64,000 bases of DNA, from contig OY757912.1 in assembly GCA_963585895.1 (NCBI GenBank), positions 83,794,131 to 83,858,130 of the forward strand, given 5' to 3'. Both the position numbers and the translations under genes were made by a program. Below, one piece after another: positions 9,736-21,648 of the stretch. Within the stretch, counting starts at the first letter, position 1. Each line of letters starts with the position of its first letter. The DNA comes from Sepioteuthis lessoniana (lineage: Eukaryota; Mollusca; Cephalopoda; Myopsida; Loliginidae). The notes below the pieces were generated by a model. That model did no database searches. It was not told the origin of the DNA and was given only the letters and a program-made list of their open reading frames with translations.

Positions 9736-10639
9736 CAGTTTTTGGTAAAAGTACAAAATTATGCAGCTTTCATAGTCTTCTGAACTAGCTCCATATAACT
9801 TTTTCTTGTTTCCTAAACTGAAAATTTATCTAAGGGTAAGATGTGAAGGATATTTAAAGAAATATCATAGCACTGTTTCATGCTATATCAAAGATATTTC
9901 AGTGTAACTTTGTCACCGTGACATGGTGCCAAATATATACTCCTGTTTGTCCCCTGACACAACACTATGTGCCTTCACTATCATCCAAATAGCCGTCTCT
10001 GGTCAAAAGCTGGGTTGACGGGAAATTCCTCCGTAGTTGGCTACCTTGTTTGAGGTCACAACCTTTGATCTGACCCCCTATCTACCACATTGTGTATTTT
10101 TGATCTCAGATAAAGAGATCAATCAAGGCAATTCAATTGGATTGAAGTTCGGTCATGGATGAGAAGAAGTGACAGTTACATAAGAAACTTGGTCTCCAGT
10201 GATCTTCGAATAATATTTATATAAAGAAATATTTATTAAAAAAATATAATATTGAGAAAAAAACAAAAGTCTGTCCTCTGTCTGCTATTTGGAGTAATGT
10301 GGCATTCATTGTTAACAGCTCTTGTGGGTTGTCAGAGTTAATTTAGACTACCAATTTCAGTTCATGAAATTTTCTCTTCATTTCAGTGACAGAGAATCTG
10401 TACCTTTTTTGAATTTGTTTCAGAGTATCGGAATTTAATGATGTGTATGGTATTCATTGAGACTACCACCAGTCTTTTCCTATAATGCATTAGTCTATCT
10501 AAAGGTAAAACGAACACAGAATATATTGGTAAGGAAAAACAAAGTCCATTTAGACTACAATGACATACATTTTATATACATACATAGTATAGATAATTAA
10601 GAAACGACATGCATAGTACATGTAATTAAGAAACATGGC

Positions 10640-11140
10640 ATAATGTCCCAAAGTGTAAAAAAGGTTCATAAGCTGTTCAACAGACCCATTACGCTGATAG
10701 CAGCAGTTAAAAACTTTCATTTTTCTGGCATAGGGAAATGGTCCATGAAAGATAATTTGCATACATGTGCTATTCATAACAGCAGAGATAAAAGGCAGAT
10801 TCTTTCTGGTTGGTGTCTGCTATCAAAAAGGGATAGAACTTGCTTCTCGAAATGTCACATGACCAAACGTCATGTGATTCTCAGAAGTTCTGCTTACAAC
10901 TCCCAAAAAGGGAGACCACTATGTTTAGTTCCCCAACAGGAGCATAATTTCGAGAAATGGTGTCAGACATGGGTATCGTGGAGACAGCCTTCAATGCCAA
11001 TTCTCTCTTTTGGCCGACTGTTCTCTGAGCACCGTTCCTTCCATCTTCTAACTTTGAGCGCTGAAACACTCTGTTTTTATAAAAGTCTGCAATACTGTGG
11101 AAAGGGTCCGATAAGTTTTGGGGCTACATAAGTTCTCAAC
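10640..11140. other. Unassigned segment of distinct base composition in METTL4 intron 1
   Basis: This ~500-bp stretch is noticeably less AT-rich than its surroundings and is open on the plus strand for 162 codons from 10643. The deduced protein shows no motif I recognise and its composition does not look like a conserved domain. A 'tggtgtcagacatgggtat' string (10959-10977) resembles the sequence just after an LTR in some gypsy-type elements, so a degraded LTR retroelement is possible. An unknown transposon piece is equally likely. Confidence 0.3.
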
Positions 11141-12162
11141 TTCTTCTTCCCCTCATTTACTCTGACCTTTCTGACACTTTACTTATTACCAACACTCATC
11201 AAAAGAGGAGTCTATGAAGAATGTATCCTCCTAACCTCTCAGTAATGTTTTCCAAATAAGGAATCTTAGTTCCTCCTCTCTTGTTGTTTAACCAGATGAC
11301 TCTACCCACTGGCTGTCATGATCCATCTACTTTCACAAAATTATACTTTAAGATAATTATCATTATCGGCCAGGTGAACTGCACCGCTCCAGTACCCGTG
11401 GCTCATGTTTTTATTAACACCTTTCCATTGTTCCTTGAAACAACATTTAATATTTTCTTTCGATCCTGACCATAACAATTCATGATATGTTCCTATCTTG
11501 ACGCCATTATTTTTCAAAACACATTTTATCGTAAAATATTTCGCTTGTATATTTCACACACCTGAAGCTTTAGATAAATAATTGCATTTCCATTGTTCTT
11601 AATTCAGTCACACCTTGGTCTTTAAGTGAATCATTTAGTCCCATTGAGTTTGATTTTGGTGATCTCTCATGCCAAAATCTGAGACTTACCTTTTTTGACC
11701 TGACTGACATTTCTTCTAAACAATTTACGTACAGAATTTTGTTTTGTCAGTTAACTCTCCCCTAGCAGCTGATAACATAAATTTTTGGATTAACCCTTTT
11801 TCTTTCCATATCATCTATTTTGTCACATCAAAGGTGCTTTGACCAAGGGAAAATTTGCAGGAAGCTGGAATGTGTTGTATGCCAAAATGACTATTTTGAA
11901 AAGAATTAACATTTCATCCTTTCTTCATTTCTATTCTGGTAAATACAGCTTCTGTTAAGATACTTTTCAAACACACTCTATTTACTCAAAAAGAACCAAC
12001 TGTATCACAATAAAGGAAAAGATTATATAAGTTATAAAGTTTAAGGGAAGGTGGAAAAATGTATACCTAGAATTGATTTTTGTTCTTTGTTTAATGCTGT
12101 TAGCTTTGACTATAGCATTCTGTAAGCAACACAAGAAAAAATATTTGTAATATAATTGTTTA

Positions 12163-12411
12163 TTTAATGGCCTAATAAGTTGAGTGTTCGCCAATGGTCT
12201 GGGAGACCGGGGTTCAATCCCAGGTCAAGTCATACCAAAGTCTCAAAAAAATGGTACTTGATGCTGACTTGCTTAGCGCTCAGCACTATAAGGTGAGGAT
12301 CAAGGGTAAAGTGGAGCAATCCTGAGAATGGAGTGCTACAGTGTAATAGCTATTGAAAAGGGAGCCTTTGGGTCACCCTCGAATAAGGTTGCCAACTTTA
12401 CTTACCATATT
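12163..12411 (+). mobile_element. SINE-D copy
   Basis: The tRNA-like head 'gagtgttcgccaatggtctg' is followed by the B box GGTTCAATCCCAGG, then 'aatggtacttgatgc', 'gcactataaggtgagg', 'aaagtggagcaatcctga', 'gggagcctttgggtcaccct' and a TTTACTTACC end. Best reference copies are at 51222 and 57173. Confidence 0.85.
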
Positions 12412-13003
12412 ATCACTTTTTGGCCTTTTGGTTTGGGAGGCACATGAAATAATTAACTGCTTAGTTCCAAGAGGCCTTCCTCCTAGGCAGCAACTGCCTT
12501 CTTGCCTAAAAGTGGGCAAGGGCTGGGTGTATGGGTCCATTGTTGGTACCGGAGGTGCCCCTAAAAGGAATGGTGATGAAATCTAAATAATTTTTTAACC
12601 ATCTTCTGAAAAGCTTGCTTCCTTTAAGGCACCCCACATTAAATAAACCTTTTGTTATATTCTGATCTTGTAAGGAGTCAAATAAAAAGCTTCTCAGTCT
12701 TTTGCCACCCAACCCCAATAATTTTCCTCACTTTTGTTTTTCATTTTATTCTGTTTTTTCTAGTTTCTTTAAATTTTTTGTATTGTTTATTATTTAAAAA
12801 AAAATGTGTATATATTTCATGTACTTTTTGTATTTTGTAATTTAAAAAATAACTGATTTCCTTGGGTACAAATACTACACTCTGATCCAAGTGCAGATCT
12901 GTTAATAATCTGTTCATTTTTATGAGAAATATGCTAGTATAAAAAATAAACAACATCTATAATTTTACCAAAAAATTAGAATAATGTTAACATTTATTTG
13001 CAG

Positions 13004-13066
13004 AAGAAACGTAAAAGATCTCAATTGAATGAAGGGGAATTGAAGGCTTTGGAATATCATAATGAG
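13004..13066 (+). CDS. METTL4: METTL4 exon 2 (coding, internal)
   Basis: Acceptor TTTATTTGCAG and donor GAG|GTAAGT bound 63 bases in phase 0 on both sides. They encode KKRKRSQLNEGELKALEYHN plus a final Glu. This matches the vertebrate METTL4 block KKRKRCVVFNQGELDAMEYH nearly residue for residue, including the basic KKRKR run that could serve as a nuclear localisation signal and the GEL-A-EYH core. With exon 1 it gives 117 residues of the N-terminal region. The methyltransferase domain (with DPPW) must follow in later exons, none of which I could find to the right edge. Confidence 0.92.
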
Positions 13067-13399
13067 GTAAGTCTGGGTTTATTTTTTTCTGGTTCATTTT
13101 TGTTTAAGATAACACTGAGAGCATTTTAGTGATGTGATTGTTTGCATTTGTCAGATTTTTGTGGACATAAACACATGCAGTGACAAACAATATTAATGTT
13201 CCCCTATTGGAAATTTGCTTTTTTTCATTTCATCCTCCTTAATTTGCTGTTATAAAATATCTGTTTTCCAATGATGATTTTTAATTCTTTGGGAATACCC
13301 ACTGTTTTATTTTTGGTTTATTAATGAAAAATATTGTTGACTCAAAAGGAGTTAATATTCTTTACTTTTTTTCTTTTTTTATTATTAACCTAAGTTTTC

Positions 13400-13620
13400 T
13401 TGTTAGTTTTTTTTTTTGATAGTTCATTCTCTGATATGTTTTTTTTTATTTACTTATTGCCTCTGATTTTTTTTTTTTTTTTTTTTTTTTCACTGGTTCA
13501 TTTCTGCCTTTTTATTTTTTTGTTTTTCTATTTTACTAGTTCATTCTCTGACTGTTTTTCTTTTTGCTGGTTCATTCTCTGAACTTTTTATTGCTGGTTC
13601 ATCCTCTGACCATCTGGTAG
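13400..13620 (+). repeat. Degenerate T-rich minisatellite
   Basis: The phrase 'ggttcattctctgac' recurs about five times, separated by runs of T (including an uninterrupted run near 13470-13490). Units vary in length through T-tract expansion. It lies in METTL4 intron 2 shortly after exon 2. Confidence 0.6.
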
Positions 13621-13939
13621 AATTTTTGCTTGATGTTGAATTTGTTGTTGGTTCATTAACAGCATTGTATCAGGACTTTTCCCCAGAAACTCATAATAGA
13701 TTGGGGTAAAAAAAGAATATATTAAGAAAAGGAAACATTAAAAGAATGACGCATCTGTTAATGTGTGAAACAGAATAAGGAGACAGATTGTTTCAATCAA
13801 ATTCTAACTTTTAAGATGTTAATATGTCAAATGAAAATTGGCTTTATTATGCAAATAAAATTTCACAAAAATTATCTGATATTTTTTAAGGTTTCAGGTT
13901 TATATATTACATGCCCTCTTCTATACTATGCATATTCTG

Positions 13940-14391
13940 ATAGGTACTTTGGGTATGATACTCTGCATCTGATGGTGAGGCTGCAGTTCTGGAACTCTGC
14001 AGAATGTGAAATCACCTCTTTGTTCCTGTTACTCCCAGGTTCATACTGATCTGGAGTTAGGGTCTTTTCTATGGGTCAAATGAATATGTGAGAAATACTT
14101 GAAACCATATATTTGCATGAAAAATATTTTTATTAAGACGAGTTAGTTAAATGTAAAATTGTTTACAAAATATTTTTATTATTTCTTACTTGAAACTGTA
14201 TAACTCCTTATTATAGTATTGTATATAAATGAGGTACTGCTATAAAAGCAGTATTGCCTCAAGTAAAGGCAATTGGCTACCGCTCTCAATAAGACAACGT
14301 CTGTTCCAGAGACTGTTTTACTTCATAACACTGACAAAAAAGACTTATTCAGCAAGGTTTGACATGCCACAAACCTAAACAACCAACCCAT
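13940..14391 (+). mobile_element. SINE-C copy, diverged
   Basis: Body 'ctgatggtgaggctgcagtt', then 'tgttactcccaggttcatac' and 'tctatgggtcaaatgaat', then the AT-rich 'acttgaaaccatata' repeats, ending 'tttgacatgcca..aacctaaacaaccaaccc'. The 5' head is not clear. Confidence 0.65.
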
Positions 14392-15224
14392 ACTCATTGA
14401 AGAGTTGAAGGAAGTGAGTGTGAACTTCGCAGTATTTGTTTGTCCACTTTAAACCACATTTTATGACTAGGAAAAGTGGAGGAATACAGTTTTTTCTGTT
14501 TTTATTAATTACCTAGGAAATTTGCTGAAAACTATTTGGATATTTTATATTATTATTTCTTAGAACTTTAATCAAGGAATGCTTATTTCTGTTGACACAG
14601 TTGGTCTGCTTAGACTATTAAATCTGCTATGTATCTCAATGTTTAGTATATCATCTGAACTTTTGGTTTCTCTAAAGCCTAAATTGACTGATTTACCTGT
14701 TGGAAGAAACTTCTGTTCAACTAAATTCTCTTGCTGCATTTTTTTATTGTAGAGTTGCTGAAAACTAACACTCCTTCTTTAAAAGAATTCTGGTATATAA
14801 TTTGTTTTGAACTGATTTAAGCAATATGATTGGCTAATGTCCTTAATAATGAAATGATCCTATCTTTCCACCATTATCATTATTGAACAGGTTTTAGCCG
14901 GCCTTTACTTCCCCATTTGAGTTAGAACAATAAATGAGATGTTATAAGGATTTCCAGGTATTCTCTAGTGTCCAGTCTTCTCTTGAGGTTGGAGTCTTTC
15001 TGCTGTTTCCACTTGTGATACTGAATCAGAATTGGATGGCCAGTTGAATGTATTCAGAAGGGTAACCAGATGTAGTGAAGACTATTCTTGATGTATCTCT
15101 GAACTGACAACCTCTCTAATGAGACTAAATATCCAATGACAAAACACCCACACCTAAAATGCAACAAAACCTGTTTAAATTAAAACATGATAAAAATGTA
15201 AGTAATTGGTGACATTATTATTAT

Positions 15225-15545
15225 TACTCATTAGATTTTTTCACATCAGTGTAAGCTGATGGTTTTCACTGAAGATTGAGTGACAGCAAGTCTCGAGGAC
15301 TCTTCTCAGTATTCTGGCAGTTTTCAGTAATGCTGTTGTTTGGATGGTCTCCACTCAGCTGCTAACTTCTAAATCTTCCAGGCCCTTTAATGATCCTTTA
15401 GTTACCGTGCCAAAAGCACCAATCACAATTAGTATAATTGTCACCTTGATGTTCCATAGTTTTTTCAATTCTCTAGCAAGGTCAAGGTACTTATCTCTCT
15501 TTTCAGATTCTTTCAGTTTTATTCTGTGGTCTGTCAGGACAGCAA
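15225..15545 (-). mobile_element. LINE-R fragment: C-terminus of R2/NeSL-like ORF
   Basis: On the minus strand it reads DFAVLTDHRIKLKESEKRDK, YLDLARELKKLWNIKVT and IGAFGTVTKGSLKGLEDL. Past a frame break follow the NCQNTEKSPRDLL-like ending and 3' UTR. This is the widespread C-terminal block 'D.AVP.D.R....E.EK..KY.DL..EL.K.WN.K...VIGALG' of R2/NeSL-type non-LTR retrotransposons, downstream of the endonuclease. The copy is 5'-truncated and frameshifted. A (ATT)n run at 15552-15581 adjoins it. Confidence 0.75.
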
Positions 15546-15715
15546 AGTCGACTATTATTATTATTATTATTATCATTATTATTGTCATTAAAGTTAGGAA
15601 CATTTTTATTGAAAAGTACATATTTTAGCATCCAAATAATGTTATATATATTTCATAGAATTAAATAATTTAAATTTGATAATTATTGTGATTTTATTGT
15701 GTGATTCCAGTGTTA

Positions 15716-15805
15716 TATGTATTTATCCAATTATTCCTCCACAGACAGTATGCGACACAAGGTCAATTTTTAAGTAGAAAAAAGCTGGTTTGAATTTGTG
15801 TGTGT
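15716..15805 (-). mobile_element. SINE-A 3'-end fragment
   Basis: 'atgtatttatccaattattcctcc' followed by 'gcgacacaaggtcaattttt' is the reverse of the SINE-A 3' end ('aaattgaccttgtgtcatatcc...'). The rest is replaced by a GT-rich run. Confidence 0.6.
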
Positions 15806-16429
15806 ATGTGTCTAATACAAATATAATGTCAATCTAAGTGTGTGTTGTTTGAATATGTGTGTGTAAGTGTGTTGGGAAACTAAAAAGTACATAGCAGCAA
15901 AGTATTCATCTGCCTGCTAGCTCAATGTGTGTATCTGTATGTTGAGGTGATCATGAGGTCTATGTTAAATTTAGAATCTTAAAGTGTGACAAATATACCA
16001 ATTTCATTATAGCAATGAATGTATTTTTGCTGGCTCCCATTTTAGGCTGCATGTCTAAAGTAGTACTTGGCAAAATGTCTGAGGCTGTACAAGCGCACTA
16101 GAGAGTGAGAACTGTCAAGTTGTCTGAAGCTAGGTGTTGCTAGCTGGGAGAGAGAAGAATGAAAGAGAGAACTTTTGAAGGCATAGACTATAAAGATATC
16201 TATATCGTGTGACCTTCTCCAAATGCAAGATATATTTTTGCGCAGGACAAATTCAAAATGCATGGACCTAGTTGAATGCACCGGCATGTGACTACTCTGT
16301 CCAGTCAGGTTCCTGAAACTATTTAATTTATTGAAGCCTTTGTTTCAAGAACAGGTGAGTCTTGGATTCTATTTTTTTTAGAATTTTTCTGCTCCACGTG
16401 CTCATCGCCAGCCATTTAAAAAATATAGG

Positions 16430-16598
16430 TGTGTAAATCCTATAACCCATAGCTGGAAAGAGAATGTATGGATTCATATTTTTCTGAAGAACATTAGTGC
16501 TCTGGGAAATGCAAAATACATTGTTCAGGATTTGAACTCGCTTTCCATTTCCTACGACGATAACTGTCACACTAAGTGTAAATTCCATTAGGCCAGTG
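16430..16598 (-). mobile_element. SINE-A copy, reverse, 3'-truncated
   Basis: Reversed core 'aacccatagctggaaagaga' and 'attagtgctctgggaaatgc', reversed B box 'ggatttgaactcg' and reversed head 'atttcctacgacgataactg'. Confidence 0.7.
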
Positions 16599-16614
16599 TC
16601 ATAATTGTTTTTGT

Positions 16615-16760
16615 CAAAAAAGGGACTCTGAGCAAAGTTCAAATTCTAGACAAGGTTATTTATGTTTCGCTTTTCGAAAATCCCCTTGGGAAAGGCATAT
16701 ATCCATCTCTTCTCTCAGCTATGGGAAAAATAGTTGGGCAGAATGGGCTCCTAAGTTTTG
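16615..16760 (+). mobile_element. SINE-A copy, partial, forward
   Basis: 'gttcaaattctagacaaggt', 'cccttgggaaaggcatatat' and 'cagctatgggaaaaatagtt' are the B box and core of SINE-A. It abuts the reverse copy on its left, so the two form an inverted pair. Confidence 0.65.
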
Positions 16761-16961
16761 GTGGTCTCTTATTTGTGAGAATATGTGTGCATATGGGATA
16801 GAATATTTGATTTTTTTTTAAAACTGGAAAAAATTTGTAGTTATCTCCCTTTGTTGTAATTGTCTCCCTTAGAACACATACTAATTGAGTATCATTGATA
16901 ATTCATTTTTGATAGTGAATAGGTTTATTTGGTTGAGTTACTGAATGAGAAATCCTGTTTA

Positions 16962-16962
<1 letters not shown>

Positions 16963-17008
<46 letters not shown>
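16963..17008 (+). repeat. (CA)n microsatellite
   Basis: Uninterrupted CA dinucleotides for 46 bp. Confidence 0.98.
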
Positions 17009-17010
<2 letters not shown>

Positions 17011-17012
<2 letters not shown>

Positions 17013-17330
17013 TTTGGTTTGTAAAAACATATTTTGTAGATAACATTTTTAAACGAATCAGAGTTCATTTGTTTGCACACAGATAATTAAACAGTTTGAT
17101 CCTTAGATAGGATCCTACCAGGTACCACCACTCTGGATGAGAGTGGACCTGAGAATAATGGCAATGCAGGGGTACTCCACATTCCCCAGAACCCCAGGAC
17201 TGTAGTCTCACCACCAGATTGTTTAGTGTCATATCCACGACACTCATTGGAGAGGGGGGGGTTACTGCTCTGTAGAGATGCAGTCGGGGTATTCTACAGC
17301 CCCAGCCAACTCAGCTGTTCGTAGTGAATG
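17011..17330 (-). mobile_element. SINE-C copy, reverse, near complete body
   Basis: Plus strand reads 'ccttagataggatcctacca', 'gagtggacctgagaataatg', 'gggtactccacattcccc', 'ttgtttagtgtcatatcc' and 'tattctacagccccagccaa'. All SINE-C landmarks are in order. The (CA)n run adjoins its tail. Confidence 0.85.
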
Positions 17331-17582
17331 AATTCAATTTAAGCATTAACAGTAAGCTCCACTAGAAAATTTGCAAAGTGCTTATAAATATTTTTCTTAT
17401 TTCATATGTTGGCATTAAATGAGTATTATTGGAATGTATGAATAAATATATTGTATTTCTTTTTGTTTTGTATAAATGTATAATATTTGCATTTTTGGAA
17501 AGTAATTATGTTTTACAAGTGACAATATAAAAACAAATATCGATTGAATTATCATCAATTAAAAATGTAATCAACTTCTTTT

Positions 17583-18190
17583 TCAATGATTATCGCCTAG
17601 TAGGAAAGCAAATTTTTGATTCCACATTTAAAGAAATCTGAGGTTTTCTTTGAAAAAAAGTTTGAAACACCATTTTCAACTTCTTTTGAATGTTCTGACA
17701 CTTATGAAATGTTCTAGTGATTGAAACAAATGAAGATTTGTAGGCGCTAAATTTGATGAGTGTGTAGGATGTAGAAGAACCTCCCATCCTAAAAATATTA
17801 TCTTGGGTTTATTTTACAGAGTGTGACCTTGCATTGTCATACTAGAGAATAGCATATTCTGTGTTTACTAAAGCAGGACACTTTTGATGTAATGCTTTGT
17901 TTACCTGACCAAGTTGCTGGTAATAAACATCTGCAGTGATAATCCTTTAAAATAGACTGGAGCAGATGAAAAGACAAGAGACCCAGAGTTGTCTACACTT
18001 GGTGCAGTGAGCACCAAGAGTTGTGTCTTTCTGAATTACTGGTTGTTAAGAGAGAACATCCATAGATGGTGCTGTCAGAGGAAATTTGCATATAGCCATT
18101 GCTGCGAGCAAATGGTCAACATGAGTTTGGAATGGAGAGAGCACTTTACAAGGATAGGGAATAAAAACTGCTCACATCAAAAATTTTATT
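17583..18190 (-). pseudogene. Mariner transposase pseudogene
   Basis: The minus strand carries, across several frames, motifs of a mariner transposase in the correct order. An ITADVYYQQLGQVNKAL block comes first, then CPALVNTEYAILYYDNARSH (catalytic-region DNARPH equivalent), and then an ..FFQRKPQISLNVESK end matching the family's 'FF.SKP..FY..GIE.LP'. The 'SPDLAPSDYHLF' segment is replaced by decayed sequence and stops occur throughout. No terminal repeats were identified. Confidence 0.7.
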
Positions 18191-19276
18191 CATACGAATT
18201 GATCACTTTATGAATAAGTTCATGTTTGTTTTTGGAAACCTTTTTTCAGTGAACACTAATGTACAATTCACATAAATATGTATTTGTCATTGTTGACCTA
18301 AACCAGTTTTTTATTCTTCTCATTGAACTGAAAGATGGTTCCATTGTGCAGATTTTTATGGGTAATGTTAAAGTAATAAGAATAACCTATCAAACAGATA
18401 CAACGAGATCAGTGTGTTTGAGCAAGTCTTGATGTTTGTCTTTACCTCTTTCACTTTGTTTCTTCCTTTTTGACCACATTTCAAACTAAGTGAACTGCTT
18501 CTGATTGTTCAGTGATTTTTGCAATATGCTTTATGAATTCTTCCTTTGAACATGTTGCGATTTATAGTGGATGAAGTGAAAAGATATTATATGTTTGCTT
18601 ATTTTCATCAGAATATTAACTTTTCAACAATGATATATAACTCCTCATTAGAATTAGAGGGTAATTTTATTTGTATGTATGATGAAGCAACCTTAGAGAC
18701 TATTATAACCTTCCTTTTAAGGATCAATTGATTTTTTAATGTTTTATACAGGGCTGTGAAGTTGGAGAGTCAGTTAGAAGCAATCTTGGGTTCTTGGAAT
18801 CATTTTCATTGTGTCCAACTTCTAATAAACTTAAATTGTAATAATAAACGTCATGATTGGTAATAGTTTGATTAACTGTTATTTCAGGTTATATTTTAAT
18901 TCAAGTTCTTAACAAATTCCATTGTATAACATATAATAAATATGACCATGCACTTTCATTACTGAATTCTGAGAAATAAAATTTCTCCTATTTGTATAGA
19001 AATAACTTTATCTCTATAAACCTTGTGCTAACAGCAATAAGAAAGATGGATGAAAAATCTGATAAGAAGATTATTTGTGTAGAACAAGAGATTTTTGTGA
19101 AAAATGATACTGTAAAAATAAACAAGAAAAAGCTAATAATTTCTCTGAGAATATTTTTAGGAAAAAGAATACTCCATTTTAAAAATCTAACAAATACCAA
19201 ATATGAAATTCTAATAAAATTTTGTTACTTCAAAAGATTTTTTTCTTAAAAAAAAATTGAGTTTCAGAATGTCTTT

Positions 19277-19297
19277 TATATATATATATATATATAG
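19277..19297 (+). repeat. (TA)n microsatellite
   Basis: About 21 bp of alternating TA. Confidence 0.9.
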
Positions 19298-19744
19298 TTT
19301 GTTGGAAAGGTGGAATCTGAGTCACTTGATATAAAAGTATATAAAGGCAATTATTTTTTGCATTTGGGTTATCACCATTCATCTCTTTAGTTAACTATGA
19401 GCTTCTTTAATACTCTTTGATTATCCATCTGACCCTTTGACTCTCTTTGACACTCTGACAACCCATTTTGGGGACTGCAATGAATTATATAGTTTGCTGC
19501 TACTCTAGTCTGCAACAATTACTGATTAAATTTCATGCCCAAATATATACATAGTTCATGACTGATACATTATGAGAGATGATGTCAAAACAATATATTT
19601 ATATTTAAAAATTTTGAGATATCAAGAAAGATAAAACTTATTTTTTTGGGAAAAAAAAATCATTGAAAAATCAGGAATATGTAAAATAATATAAACTTTT
19701 GAATAAAATTAAACAACAAAATGCATGGAGAAAAAGCTAGATGA

Positions 19745-20060
19745 GAACGACTGAAGAGTTTTGTGTTTTGTTTTGAATCAATCTTGGGAGACACCAGCTA
19801 TACAGCCATTTACTTCCCATCTTGCTAACCATACAAGTAAGATGAGCAAGACATACTGGGTGCTGCTGAAAAAAGTAAGAAAAGTAAGCAACAATCTCCT
19901 ATGGACTCACTCATGCAATGGGCTAAAACTTAGATTCATCAGCTCTGCAGATGCTAGATGCCATCTAGAGGATTTGCCAAGAGTATTGACTGATAGATGG
20001 ATGATGAGAGAGAGAGAGAGAGCTATGGGAATTCATGCTGTCAGCATGCCTTGATGAACA
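19745..20060 (+). mobile_element. LINE-H fragment, C-terminus, degenerate
   Basis: Reads LNQSWETPAIQPFTSHLAN, then NNLLWTHSCNG, SADARCHLEDLPRVLTDR and an end in GIHAVS. These are the landmarks of the LINE-H C-terminus (LNKSW..HPT, LLWTPTHG, DTGC.EDLP.AMNDR, DI.A.SA) in the same order. Decay includes an (AG)n run in the MRERERE region. Confidence 0.7.
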
Positions 20061-20154
20061 TGAGATCTGTACTAATTGCAGAATGATTGTACAAGGTTAG
20101 ATATAGTGGCTTCAGAATTTACATATTCATTCTTTATGTGGAATGCTTGCTTCA

Positions 20155-20645
20155 TCGGCTGGAGCTGTAGAATACACTGACTGCAGAGGGGTAAGACCCC
20201 CCCCCGACCAGTGTCTTGGATATGACATTAAACAATCTGATGGTGAGGTTCCAGTAATGCTCTAACTTTGGGGAATGCAGAGTATGCCTTCATTGCCATC
20301 GTCCTAGGTCTACTCTGGCTCGAAGTGGTAGCACCTGATAAGGGTCCTATCTATGGGTCAAAGTGAATTAAACTACTTTCTTATGCTAAACTGAATTGTT
20401 TGAAATGGAACTGTTTTGACAATGTAACTGTGTGTAAACAAAATCTATATTTATATTAAACTGAATTGGTTGAATTAGAACTGTTTAACTAAACTGAATA
20501 GCTTGAAATAGAAATGTTTTTCCAATCAAACTGTGTACTTATGTTAAACTGAATTGTTTGAAATAGAACTGATTATTTGTATAAAAATGGATTTGGTATT
20601 AAATAACTGACAAAATTTGATATACCATAAAACCTAAACAACCAA
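20155..20645 (+). mobile_element. SINE-C copy, full length with long 3' array
   Basis: Head 'ctggagctgtagaatacact', then the 'gaggggtaagacccc' decayed B box and 'tgacattaaacaatctgatg', 'gtctactctggctcgaagtg', 'ggtcctatctatgggtcaaa'. About four tandem units of 'actgaattgtttgaaatag' plus 'aactgtttt' follow, ending in the shared tail 'ggatttggtattaaataact' and CAACCAACC. Confidence 0.85.
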
Positions 20646-21026
20646 CCATTTATGTGGAATGTAATATTGATACTTTTTGAAAATGGTCCCTTCTCAGCAA
20701 AAGGCTGTTCTGTTTTTTTGTTTTTGTTTTTTTAAAACTGATAATTAATAGAATTTTTTTACTGATGATTAATAGAATTGACATTCTAACTATAAAATAT
20801 GTTCTCCAAGAGTGTTTTCTTGTAAAATCTGAACCTGAAATATCATTATGATAATAAGCCGATTTAAAAAAAAATTTTTTTTAATTTAAAAAAAAATTCT
20901 TTTTTTTTTTTTAGAATAAATTAATATGCAAACATTCAATTCAATGCAGCTTATGTGGAGCCATACCGAACAACCTCATCTTAAAAGCAACTGTATCAGA
21001 AAAAACAATTTATGCACTGTGTTTTT

Positions 21027-21071
21027 AAAGGGAAGTAATTAAACAAAAAATAAACAAAGTTACTTCCCTTG
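21027..21071. repeat. Short inverted repeat AAAGGGAAGTAA
   Basis: AAAGGGAAGTAA at 21027-21038 and its inverse TTACTTCCCTT at 21061-21071 are separated by about 22 A-rich bases. This is a small hairpin or MITE-like remnant of the AAGGGA(G/A)(A/G)TAA motif type. Confidence 0.6.
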
Positions 21072-21469
21072 ACATCCTATGTTTTTAATTTTTTAAAAAA
21101 TTACATTAGTGACTCTGCAAGTTTCTTTGCCTGATTTGCCAATGTTTTCTTTTTTTCTTCTTCACCGAGTTTTCTAGGAATGTATACTTCTGCTAAAGAA
21201 GCTATCTTCTAAAAAATGCCAAATCTCACTTATCCTTTTCCTAAAAGACAATAAGAATTCAAACATCTTTGGCATATTAAAGATATAAACAATTTTAAAG
21301 GCAAATGTTAGTTATATTTATTTATAAATTTTTTTTATCAGGCATTTTCCGAAATTGGGTCGTGAACATTCATTAACACGGACTACTTGTTCAGAATTGA
21401 TGCCTGTTCAGTAATGCAAAGAAACATACACAACAAATATGACATCACACAACATAGTGTACAATGTGG

Positions 21470-21648
21470 AACACTTCCCAAGGGTGTTAGTGTGAAATGA
21501 AACTCAAATAGCCTTGTTTAGGAAAAAAATTTGTCTCACTGAGTCTGTTTTCTATGATGCTAACCATTATGCCATGCTTACTTAGGCAAATATGTATTTA
21601 CTGAATTCCTCTGCTATGGGCAGGATGCGGCACAAGGTCAATTTTAAC
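21470..21648 (-). mobile_element. SINE-A, two adjoining reverse fragments
   Basis: 21470-21590 is the reversed core and head (cttcccaagggtgttagtgt ... atgctaaccattatgccatg). 21595-21648 is a reversed 3' end (gggcaggatgcggcacaagg, tcaattttaa). Their order is not that of one intact copy. Confidence 0.65.

Larger units (their letters stand above)
6679..13003 (+). other. METTL4: METTL4 intron 1
   Basis: This 6.3-kb intron starts GTATGT and ends TTTATTTGCAG. It contains a short LTR-like element, a SINE-C copy split by a solo LTR, a mariner-terminus palindrome, an unexplained segment of more balanced base composition (10640-11140) and a SINE-D copy. The stretches 9210-9640, 9736-10640 and 11140-12160 show nothing I recognise. 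Confidence 0.85.

Noticed and set aside
10643..11131. 162-codon plus-strand frame as a gene
   Set aside because: No recognisable motif, no splice logic and biased only by local base composition. Kept as an unassigned segment.
12163..12260. tRNA gene candidates in SINE-D and SINE-A heads
   Set aside because: A and B boxes are present but no complete cloverleaf or acceptor stem can be formed; they are tRNA-derived SINE promoters.
18988..19249. Overlapping plus and minus frames of 70-85 codons
   Set aside because: AT-rich, Lys/Ile/Phe-dominated translations open on both strands; no motif and no splice sites that fit.
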